A DNA stretch of 64,000 nt from Reyranella humidisoli (GTDB lineage: Bacteria > Pseudomonadota > Alphaproteobacteria > Reyranellales > Reyranellaceae). The position numbers and the translations under genes are program-made. The DNA lies in the NCBI RefSeq assembly GCF_019039055.1, contig NZ_JAHOPB010000001.1, forward strand, positions 3,632,001 through 3,696,000, given 5' to 3'. The notes under the pieces are model-generated. The model made no database searches and was not told the DNA's origin. It saw only the letters and a program-made list of their open reading frames with translations. This document shows, piece after piece, positions 43,180 to 50,089 of this stretch (its first letter is position 1; every line of letters starts with the position of its first letter).

Positions 43180-44265
43180 ATGCTGCAGACGCGGGTGGAC
43201 AGCGGACTCGACGGCGTGATCGTGGCCGACACGGTGATGAGCGAAGTGGATGGGGAGGCCGGCCGGCTGATCGTCCGAGGCCAGGCGGTGGAGGATCTGG
43301 TCAGGACTCGCGGCTTCGAGGGCGTCGCGGCCCTTCTGTGGGAAGGCTTCGCCGAGGGTGGAGGTGACGAGCAGGCGGTTCGCCAGGGCTTGGCGCAGGC
43401 CCGCGTCCGTGCGTTCGCCGAGGTGCCGAAACTGCTCACGGCCACCAGGGGGCTCAACCCGGTCGAGGGCCTGCGCGTCGGGCTTGGCATGCTGGCCGAC
43501 AGCGAGCCGATGCCGCACCACTATCTGGTCTGTGGCGCGCTGCCGGTCTTCCTGGCGGCCCTCCTGCGCGCGGCCGAAGCGAAGTCCGCACTGGCCCCCG
43601 ACCCGACGCTGACGACGGCGCAGGACCTGCTGCGCATGATCCGCGGCAAGCGCGCCGACGAAGCATTCGAGAAGGGTCTCGATACCTATCTGGCGACGGT
43701 CACGGACCACGGCTTCAACGCCTCGACCTTCACGGCGCGTGTCGTGGCGTCGACCCGGGCCGGGCTGATCTCCTCGGTGCTGGCGGCGCTCTGTGCGCTG
43801 AAGGGGCCGTTGCACGGCGGCGCGCCAGGGCCGGTGCTCGACATGTTCGACGAGATCGGCACGCCGGAGCGTGCCGAGGCGTGGCTGGACGACGCCTTTG
43901 CGAAGGGCACGCGCCTGATGGGCTTCGGCCATCGCGTGTACAAGAAGCGCGATCCGCGCGCCGACGTTCTGAAGAATACGGTGGCGACGCTGCCGCAGAC
44001 CGCGGGCCGGTTGGCCTTCGCGGTCGAGGTCGAGCGCAGCGCCATCGCCTCGCTGCGCAGACACAAGCCGAAGCAGCGGCTGGACACCAATGTCGAATAC
44101 TACACGGCGCTCCTGCTGGAAGCGCTGGACGTGCCGCGCAGCGCCTTCACCGCGCTGTTCGCCGTCGGCCGTGCCGCCGGCTGGTGCGCCCATGTCTTCG
44201 AGCAGGAGAAGGGCGGGCGCCTGATCCGGCCGCAGTCGACCTACGTCGGCCCTCGGCCGCGGTAG
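43180..44265 (+). CDS. Citrate synthase / 2-methylcitrate synthase-like protein
   Basis: The 361-residue cytoplasmic protein has the short-form citrate synthase fold without the helix-turn-helix. The catalytic His pair is in KGPLHGGAPGPV and LMGFGHRVYKKRDPRADVL. The Asp position reads TNVEYYTALLLEAL, with Glu for Asp, as in some CitA-like enzymes. The C-terminus GGRLIRPQSTYVGPRPR matches the fusion partner's ending, so the two are paralogues. It condenses acetyl- or propionyl-CoA with oxaloacetate; the acyl specificity is undetermined. The gene has an AAGGGG ribosome site and diverges from its HTH-fused partner. Confidence 0.9.
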   Translation: MLQTRVDSGLDGVIVADTVMSEVDGEAGRLIVRGQAVEDLVRTRGFEGVAALLWEGFAEGGGDEQAVRQGLAQARVRAFAEVPKLLTATRGLNPVEGLRVGLGMLADSEPMPHHYLVCGALPVFLAALLRAAEAKSALAPDPTLTTAQDLLRMIRGKRADEAFEKGLDTYLATVTDHGFNASTFTARVVASTRAGLISSVLAALCALKGPLHGGAPGPVLDMFDEIGTPERAEAWLDDAFAKGTRLMGFGHRVYKKRDPRADVLKNTVATLPQTAGRLAFAVEVERSAIASLRRHKPKQRLDTNVEYYTALLLEALDVPRSAFTALFAVGRAAGWCAHVFEQEKGGRLIRPQSTYVGPRPR

Positions 44266-44271
44266 AGCGGA

Positions 44272-44823
44272 TCAGGTGCGGCGCAGGGTCGATCCACGCC
44301 AGGTGCGGGCGCGGGTGCCGGTCGCATCGAAGACCCAGAGGATCACGTCGGCGCCGGCCGGCGTGAAGGTGGCGGTGAAGTGCCGTCGCCAGAAGCTTCC
44401 ATCGGCATGGGTGAACAATGCTTCCGTGCCGAGCTGGTTCGGCCGCACGGTGAGACTGGCCGTGCGCGGCAGGGCGCGGGCATCGGCCGAACTCAGCATC
44501 GCCACGCCATCGGTCACGGGGCCGAAGACCATCGTCTCGCCGCTCTCGTCCGTTTGCATGGGACCGCCATCGATCCGCAGCCAGACGGCGAGGCTTCCTC
44601 CGGCGGCGCGCAGTGCGAAGTGAAGGGCGAACGGGGTGCCGTCGTCGTAATTTTCCCGCGGCGCCTGGGGCGGCGGATAAATGTCCTCGAGCGGGATGGA
44701 CCGGTGAAAGCGGGCGGCGCCGGCATAGGTGCCAAGCCAGTCGTTCCAGGTCGTTGGCTGGGCGAGTGCAGGGCGTGCGGCGAGCAATGCGGCGGCGACC
44801 AGTGCGCCCCGCCGCTTGAGCAT
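44272..44823 (-). CDS. Hypothetical exported protein
   Basis: The product is 183 residues (184 if the ATG at 44826 is used). A signal peptide, MLKRRGALVAAALLAARPALAQ, ends near residue 22. The mature chain is probably beta-rich: TWNDWLGTYAGAARFHRSIP, LRAAGGSLAVWLRIDGGPMQ and a final FDATGTRARTWRGSTLRR. It has no Cys and no motif I recognise. It converges on the citrate synthase with six bases between stops, and lies 30 bases beyond the phytanoyl-CoA dioxygenase-like gene on the same strand. I assign no function. Confidence 0.68.
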   Translation of the reverse strand: MLKRRGALVAAALLAARPALAQPTTWNDWLGTYAGAARFHRSIPLEDIYPPPQAPRENYDDGTPFALHFALRAAGGSLAVWLRIDGGPMQTDESGETMVFGPVTDGVAMLSSADARALPRTASLTVRPNQLGTEALFTHADGSFWRRHFTATFTPAGADVILWVFDATGTRARTWRGSTLRRT

Positions 44824-44853
44824 CACCGGCGCCGAGCGAACGACAGGGCGGCG

Positions 44854-45744
44854 CTAACCGGCAACGGCGGCCTGCTCGTCATAGGTTTGGAAAAAGCGGC
44901 GGCCCGATCCGCGCTGGTTCTCGTAGATCGACCCTTGATGGTCGGCGGGCGGCAGAGGCATGCGCACGGGTGCGGGCCGCACCCGCGGTTCGATGGTCGG
45001 CTCACCCAGCACCATGCGGCTGTTGAATTCGTCGAAGTTCGCGACACCCATCAACGGCCAGGCATCGGCAGCCGCATATTCGTGCAGCAGAAGGCGACGC
45101 TGGCGGTTGGAGCGATTGAGGGCCGAGCCATGGACCAGCCGCGCATGATGGATGGTCATCGAGCCGGCCGTGCCGATCAGCGGCACGGCCTTGCTGACGT
45201 CGACTCCGCTCGCCTCCGGATCGAAGGCGCCACAGAAACGGCCATCGGCATGATGGTCGTGCACAGGGCCGTGATGCGTGCCGGGCACGACCATCAGCGG
45301 CCCGTTGGCCTCGTCGCAATCGTCGAGATAGATGCCGGTCGCCAGCACGTCGTCGTTACTGTGCGGATAGAAGGCCCAGTCCTGGTGCCATTCGACGGGC
45401 GATCCGTAACCGGCCGACTTCATGTTGAGCTTGCCGCCGTGCAGGCGGATGGCGGGCCCGATGAGCTGCGACAGCGGCGACGTGATCCCGGGATCGCGCG
45501 CGAGGTCGCGGAAGAAGGCGTGGCGCTTGAACATGGCGGGCTTCAGCCGACGCACGCGGGGCATGGTGGCGCTGTGGCTGGGTTCCAGATCGTAGAGATC
45601 GTCGTTGGCGGTCACGCCGCGCGCTTCGGAGACGAGCTGGTCGGTCAGGCGTCGCAGCTCCGCGAGCTGCTCTCCCTGGATCAGCCGCGGGATCACCAGA
45701 TAGCCCTCGCGACGATAGGCCTCGATTTGCGGGTGGCTGAGCAT
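44854..45744 (-). CDS. Phytanoyl-CoA dioxygenase family protein
   Basis: This is a 296-residue 2-oxoglutarate/Fe(II) dioxygenase. The start MLSHPQIEAYRREGYLVIPRL is typical of PhyH proteins. The iron ligands appear as HQD in VEWHQDWAFYPHSND (about residues 125-127) and a distal His in RLVHGSALNRSNRQRR, with the 2-oxoglutarate-binding Arg following. Members hydroxylate varied small molecules and lipids; the substrate is unknown. An in-frame ATG at 45792 would abut the divergent gene, so the start at 45744 is preferred to leave room for a promoter. It diverges from another 2OG oxygenase gene at 45791. Confidence 0.9.
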   Translation of the reverse strand: MLSHPQIEAYRREGYLVIPRLIQGEQLAELRRLTDQLVSEARGVTANDDLYDLEPSHSATMPRVRRLKPAMFKRHAFFRDLARDPGITSPLSQLIGPAIRLHGGKLNMKSAGYGSPVEWHQDWAFYPHSNDDVLATGIYLDDCDEANGPLMVVPGTHHGPVHDHHADGRFCGAFDPEASGVDVSKAVPLIGTAGSMTIHHARLVHGSALNRSNRQRRLLLHEYAAADAWPLMGVANFDEFNSRMVLGEPTIEPRVRPAPVRMPLPPADHQGSIYENQRGSGRRFFQTYDEQAAVAG

Positions 45745-45790
45745 GGGGAAATCATAGCACGGCGAGACTTCATCATCGATAATCGTTCCC

Positions 45791-46423
45791 ATGCCGAGCC
45801 GTGCCCTGTTTCCGACCCTCGTTTACCGCGAATCGCTCGTCGACCGCAGTTGGCGCCGCTTCAATCAGGACCTCGCCGACGAATGCCAGTCGCTCGCGGT
45901 TTCGGACGGGGCAGGGCAGCGCTGGTCGGCGAAGAACTACCTCGGCGGCTATACGTCCTACGGTTCGCTCGACCGGCTGCACCTCGTGTCGTCGCTGTTC
46001 GACCGGCTGCGCCGGAAGATCGACGGCCACGTGAAGAGCTTCGCGCGCGACCTTCACTACGATCTGGCGGGCCGCACGCTCGCGATGACCGACTGCTGGG
46101 CCAACGTCATGCCGTCGGGCACGGTGCACTCCATGCACCTCCACCCGACCTCGTTCGTGAGCGGCACCTACTACGTGTCGGTGCCGAGGGGAGCGGGCGC
46201 GATCAAGTTCGAGGACCCGCGGCTCGCGCACCAGATGGCCGCGCCGCCGCGTCGGGCCGATGCGCCGGAAGCCTACCGGTCCTTCGTGAGCGTGGCGGCG
46301 CACGACGGCGATCTTGTCCTCTTCGAAAGCTGGCTGCGCCACGAGGTCCCGCCCGCGCACTTCTCCGGCGAGCGCATCTCGATTAGCTTCAACTATGCCT
46401 GCCCGCTCAAGACGGGCCGCTGA
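45791..46423 (+). CDS. 2OG-Fe(II) oxygenase (TIGR02466 family)
   Basis: This is a 210-residue double-stranded beta-helix protein. It starts LFPTLVYRESLVD and has DCWANVMPSGTVHSMHLHPT, in which HxH-type ligands precede SFVSGTYYVSVP. It ends with the distal His in LRHEVPPAHFSGERISISFNY, giving an iron site and an Arg for 2-oxoglutarate. The family is widespread but of unknown substrate. It begins an apparent operon with an amidohydrolase (8-base gap), a YtkA-like protein and a di-heme peroxidase. Confidence 0.87.
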   Translation: MPSRALFPTLVYRESLVDRSWRRFNQDLADECQSLAVSDGAGQRWSAKNYLGGYTSYGSLDRLHLVSSLFDRLRRKIDGHVKSFARDLHYDLAGRTLAMTDCWANVMPSGTVHSMHLHPTSFVSGTYYVSVPRGAGAIKFEDPRLAHQMAAPPRRADAPEAYRSFVSVAAHDGDLVLFESWLRHEVPPAHFSGERISISFNYACPLKTGR

Positions 46424-46431
46424 AGGACCCC

Positions 46432-47244
46432 ATGCGCTTCCTCTCCCTCGTCATCGCCGTGATCGCCACCGCCACCGTCGCGAGAGCAGCCGACGAACTG
46501 CCGATTTTCGACGCGCACATGCACTACAGCCACGACGCCTGGTCGGTCGTGCCGCCCCACGAGGTGGTCGAGATCCTGAAGAAGGCGGGCATCAAGCGCG
46601 CCATGGTGTCGAGCTCGAACAACGAGGGCACCAAGATGTTGCAGGACGTGGCGCCGGGCATGATCGTGCCCGAGCTTCGTCCCTATCGCTCGCGGGGCGA
46701 GATCTCGACCTGGGCCAAGGACCCGACGCTGATCCCGTACCTCGAGGACCTGCTGTCGAAGCGCAAGTATCGGGCGATCGGAGAGTTCCATATCTACGGC
46801 GCGGACGCCGACTTGCCCAACGTGCGCCGCGTCGTCGAACTGGCGAAGCAGTACGGGCTCTACCTGCATTCGCATTCCGACGCCGATGCCGTGACGCGGC
46901 ATTTCCAGCAGGATCCGGCAGCTAAGGTCCTGTGGGCTCACTCGGGATTCGAGCGGCCGGAGAAGGTGCGCGAGATGCTGCGCCGCTATCCGACCCTGTG
47001 GTGCGATCTTGCCTTCCTGACGGCGCACGTCTCCAACGGCAAGGTGGCGCCCGGCTGGCGCGAACTCTTCATCGAGTTTCCCGACCGCTTCGTGCTGGGC
47101 AGCGATACCTTCACGCCTGAACGCTGGCACTATGTGATCGAGAATGCCCGCTGGTCGCGGCAATGGCTTTCGGACCTGCCGCCGGACGTAGCGCGCAAGA
47201 TTGCCTACGAGAATGGCGACCGCCTTTTCGGGGGCGGGCAATGA
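46432..47244 (+). CDS. Amidohydrolase family protein, exported
   Basis: The 270-residue TIM-barrel hydrolase has a signal peptide (MRFLSLVIAVIATATVARAAD). The first metal motif is IFDAHMHYSHDAW (DxHxH, about 25-30). Later ligand positions are EFHIYGAD, LHSHSDADAVTRHF and WAHSGFERPEKV, and the barrel ends with the Asp in VLGSDTFTPERWHYV, all fitting the amidohydrolase-2 group. Periplasmic members are poorly studied. Its stop overlaps the ATG of the next gene (ATGA), so the two are coupled. Confidence 0.87.
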   Translation: MRFLSLVIAVIATATVARAADELPIFDAHMHYSHDAWSVVPPHEVVEILKKAGIKRAMVSSSNNEGTKMLQDVAPGMIVPELRPYRSRGEISTWAKDPTLIPYLEDLLSKRKYRAIGEFHIYGADADLPNVRRVVELAKQYGLYLHSHSDADAVTRHFQQDPAAKVLWAHSGFERPEKVREMLRRYPTLWCDLAFLTAHVSNGKVAPGWRELFIEFPDRFVLGSDTFTPERWHYVIENARWSRQWLSDLPPDVARKIAYENGDRLFGGGQ

Positions 47245-47642
47245 GGCTGCCGGCCGCGCTGCTGGGGCTCTTCCTGGCGACGCCGGCTTTGGCGGATTGC
47301 CCGATGGATCTCGGCCGGGGAACGGGCTGGGTGGTGTTCTCGGACCACTACCTGATGGCATTCCGGTCCGACCCGCTGCGAATCGAAGTCGGCGAACCTT
47401 TCGCGCTGGTCCTCAACGTCTGCACCCGGAGCGGCGCGCCGGCGGAACTCATCGCCGTCGATGCGCAGATGCCGGATCATCGCCATTTCATGAACTACAG
47501 GGCGAGCATCAAGTCGAACGGCGACGGGCGCTTCAGGGCGGAAGGAATGCTGTTCCACATGCCCGGCCGCTGGGAGATCACCTTCGACGTGCGGGCGGGC
47601 GAGGAAAGCGAGCGCCTGACGCACGACATCATCCTCAAGTGA
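47241..47642 (+). CDS. YtkA-like domain protein, exported
   Basis: This is a 133-residue secreted protein with signal peptide MRLPAALLGLFLATPALAD. The beta-sandwich core resembles the YtkA/auxin-binding-like fold: LRIEVGEPFALVLNVC, then AVDAQMPDHRHFMNY and the closing GMLFHMPGRWEITFDVRAG. The Met/His-rich segment could bind copper, as in other YtkA-like or CopC-like domains, but this is inference. Start and stop both overlap neighbours (ATGA before, GTGA after), so it is tightly coupled with the amidohydrolase and the cytochrome peroxidase. Confidence 0.78.
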   Translation: MRLPAALLGLFLATPALADCPMDLGRGTGWVVFSDHYLMAFRSDPLRIEVGEPFALVLNVCTRSGAPAELIAVDAQMPDHRHFMNYRASIKSNGDGRFRAEGMLFHMPGRWEITFDVRAGEESERLTHDIILK

Positions 47643-48811
47643 CCCGGGTCCTGCTGCTGGTGCCGCTGCTTGCCCTGTGGGCCGGTGGCGTGCGCGCGCA
47701 GCCGCTGCTCGACTGGTCGCCCGAGGAAATCCGGACCGTCGGGCAGCACGGGCCCTGGCCGCCGCCGCCCGTGCGCGATCCGTCCAACCGCGTGTCGGGC
47801 ACGCCGGCCGGGATCGCGCTCGGGGAGCATCTGTTCAACGATCCCCGCCTGTCGGGCGAGGGTCGCATGAGCTGCGCGACCTGCCATCAGGCCGGCCGCG
47901 AGTGGAGCGACGGACTGGTCAAAGGGAAGGGCACGGCCGAACTCGATCGCCGCACGCCGTCCTTGTGGAACATCGGCTACCTGCACTGGTTCGGCTGGGA
48001 CGGCGCAGGCGACTCGCTGTGGGCGCAGAGCATTCGTCCGCTGCTCGATTCTCGCGAGATGAATGGCGGCGCGGCGCGTCCCGGCGAACTTCTGCGCGGC
48101 GATCCCGCTCTCGCCTGCGGATATGAAAAGGCGTTCGGCGAGAAACCCGGCGCCGACGACGAGCGACTTCTAGTCGATACGGCGAAGGTGCTGGCCGCGT
48201 TCCAGGCGACTCTGGTCAGTCCGCGTACGCCGTTCGACGATTTCCGCGACGCGCTGGTCGCGGGAGATCGCGAGCGCGCCGCGCACTATCCGGTGTCCGC
48301 GCAGCGCGGGCTGAAGCTGTTCATCGGCGAGGCCAACTGCAATCTCTGCCATCTCGGTCCGCGCTTCACCAATGGCGAGTTCGGCGACATCGGCATCCCG
48401 TTCTTCGTGCGGCCGGGCGAGGTCGATCCCGGGCGCCTGGGCGGGCTGGGGCGTCTTGCGGCGAGCCCGTTCAACCTGCTGGGCAAGTACAACGACGACG
48501 TGACCGGCAACAACACGCGGCGCACCCGGCACGTCCAGCGCCAGCACACCAATTTCGGCGAGTTCCGCGTGCCCGGCCTGCGCCAGGTCGGACGCGGCGG
48601 ACCCTACATGCACAATGGCAGCGTGCTGACGCTCGAAGAAGTGGTGAAGCACTATTCGGAAGTCAGTCCCGATCGACTGCATAGCGACGGCACACCTCTC
48701 GTTCGCCCGCTCGGCCTGACGAAGGACCAGAGCGCCGACCTGGTCGCCTTCCTTCGCTCGCTCGATGCCGAGCCGCCGCCGCGACAAGCGCCGCCGCCGC
48801 TCTGTCCTTAG
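47639..48811 (+). CDS. Di-heme cytochrome c peroxidase / MauG-like protein
   Basis: This is a periplasmic di-heme protein, 390 residues from the GTG at 47639. The signal peptide is MTRVLLLVPLLALWAGGVRAQ. Two c-type heme sites are visible: CATCHQAGREWSDG at about 79 and CNLCHLGPRFTNGEFGDIG at about 234. LDSREMNGG and FRVPGLRQVGRGGPYMHNGSV are typical BCCP/MauG blocks. Members reduce peroxide or oxidise protein side chains. The GTG overlaps the previous stop, and the 3' end overlaps convergent ruvX by four bases. Confidence 0.9.
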   Translation: MTRVLLLVPLLALWAGGVRAQPLLDWSPEEIRTVGQHGPWPPPPVRDPSNRVSGTPAGIALGEHLFNDPRLSGEGRMSCATCHQAGREWSDGLVKGKGTAELDRRTPSLWNIGYLHWFGWDGAGDSLWAQSIRPLLDSREMNGGAARPGELLRGDPALACGYEKAFGEKPGADDERLLVDTAKVLAAFQATLVSPRTPFDDFRDALVAGDRERAAHYPVSAQRGLKLFIGEANCNLCHLGPRFTNGEFGDIGIPFFVRPGEVDPGRLGGLGRLAASPFNLLGKYNDDVTGNNTRRTRHVQRQHTNFGEFRVPGLRQVGRGGPYMHNGSVLTLEEVVKHYSEVSPDRLHSDGTPLVRPLGLTKDQSADLVAFLRSLDAEPPPRQAPPPLCP

Positions 48812-49284
48812 CGCAGCCGCGCGATCGCGCTTTCGAGGATCCAGGCCGCTGCCGCGGCGTCGACGCGTTCGGCGCGCTTGGAGCGGGTCATGTCGTAGTC
48901 GTCGATCATGCCGCGCGTCACGGCAGCGGTGCTGAGACGCTCGTCCTGGAACACGATCGGCAGGGCCGCGAGAGCGGGCGCGCCGTGGTTCTGGACGTTG
49001 GTCACGAACTGGCGCACCGACTGGCAGCGCGGCCCCTCGGTGCCGTCCATGTTGAGCGGCAGGCCGACCGCCAACGCCTTGACCTCATGCTTGCGCGCGA
49101 GTTCGTCGAGCGCGGCGAGGTCGGCCGCCAGCTTCGTGCGCTTCAGGGTGGTGAGCGGCGTCGCCAGCATGCGCAGCACGTCCGACGTGGCGATACCGAT
49201 GGTCTTGGTACCGAGGTCGAGCGCCATCAGCCTGCCGTCGCGCACCAGGAGGCTCTTCAGCTCGGAGAACTCGACGACAGGCAT
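48808..49284 (-). CDS. ruvX: Holliday junction resolvase-like / pre-16S rRNA nuclease YqgF
   Basis: This is an RNase H-fold nuclease, 158 residues. It opens with MPVVEFSELKSLLVRDGRLM and the catalytic Asp strand ALDLGTKTIGIATSD. The family loops VGLPLNMDGTEGPRCQSVRQF and FQDERLSTAAVTRGM (Glu) and the final DAAAAAWILESAI (Asp) match YqgF/RuvX. It processes 16S rRNA ends and may act in recombination. Its start abuts the stop of the alpha/beta hydrolase gene on the same strand. Proximity to gatC is common in Alphaproteobacteria. Confidence 0.93.
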   Translation of the reverse strand: MPVVEFSELKSLLVRDGRLMALDLGTKTIGIATSDVLRMLATPLTTLKRTKLAADLAALDELARKHEVKALAVGLPLNMDGTEGPRCQSVRQFVTNVQNHGAPALAALPIVFQDERLSTAAVTRGMIDDYDMTRSKRAERVDAAAAAWILESAIARLR

Positions 49285-50052
49285 TCAGGCAATCTTCCCC
49301 GTGAGCCAGGTTTCCGCATCGTCGGCAACGCGGTCCCAACCGGGCTGGCCGAGCACCCAATGTCCCTGGCCTTCATACTCGACATGGTCGGAGACGTGGG
49401 CGAATCGGCTTGCCGTGCGGCGAACCACGTCAGGCGGCACCAGCCTGTCTTTCTCTGCGCCAACGAAAAGCAGCGGCACTGTCACCTTCCGCGGATCGAC
49501 GAAGGCGGCCTTCCTCTTGTCGAGCCATGGCAGGCCGATCTCGAGAAGGGCGCGCCCCGATTCATGGACGAAGCTCGCATGCTCAATCGTGCCGGTGGCG
49601 CGATCGGACGTATTGAAGGTGTAGCTGAGCGCTTCACCGAGCGTCGCGCGGTGCGGCTTTCGCCACCAGCCCCAGCGCGCCTGGATACGCGCGAAGGCCA
49701 GCAGATTGGAGGGACGCAGGGCAATCACGCTCGACGGGGGAGCCGGGGTGAGCAGCACACCCGCACGGGCAAGGCCCTTGGCGCAAAGAAGAAGGGCTAT
49801 GAGCCCGCCCATCGAATGGCCGATGACGACCGGCTTCTCGGGAAGAGCGAGAATGGCGGCTTCGAGATCGGCGACGTAATCGTGTAGGCTGGTTTCACCG
49901 AGGGCGGCCGGCGGCGAGGCCGGGGGCACGTCGTGGTGTCGCAGATCATATGCAGTCGTTTGCCAGCCGCGTCCCTCGAGAAAGGGACGCCAGTGACGCC
50001 ACACGGCGGACGTTCCCCACATGCCGTGAATCAGGACTGCCAACCGGGCCAT
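49285..50052 (-). CDS. Alpha/beta hydrolase
   Basis: The 255-residue product has the alpha/beta hydrolase fold. LAVLIHGMWGTSAVW is the oxyanion loop near the N-terminus, GHSMGGLIALLL the nucleophile elbow (Ser about residue 79), an acid near FVGAEKDRLVPPDVV, and His in EGQGHWVLGQPGW. No signal peptide is seen. Esterase, lipase or dehalogenase-like roles are all possible. The ATG at 50052 (MARLAVLIHG) was selected because the fold starts there. It diverges from the antiporter gene across about 37 bases and is followed directly by ruvX. Confidence 0.88.
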   Translation of the reverse strand: MARLAVLIHGMWGTSAVWRHWRPFLEGRGWQTTAYDLRHHDVPPASPPAALGETSLHDYVADLEAAILALPEKPVVIGHSMGGLIALLLCAKGLARAGVLLTPAPPSSVIALRPSNLLAFARIQARWGWWRKPHRATLGEALSYTFNTSDRATGTIEHASFVHESGRALLEIGLPWLDKRKAAFVDPRKVTVPLLFVGAEKDRLVPPDVVRRTASRFAHVSDHVEYEGQGHWVLGQPGWDRVADDAETWLTGKIA

Positions 50053-50089
50053 CGCCAAGGTTATAAGGCGTGCAACGGACCGGGTCGAC

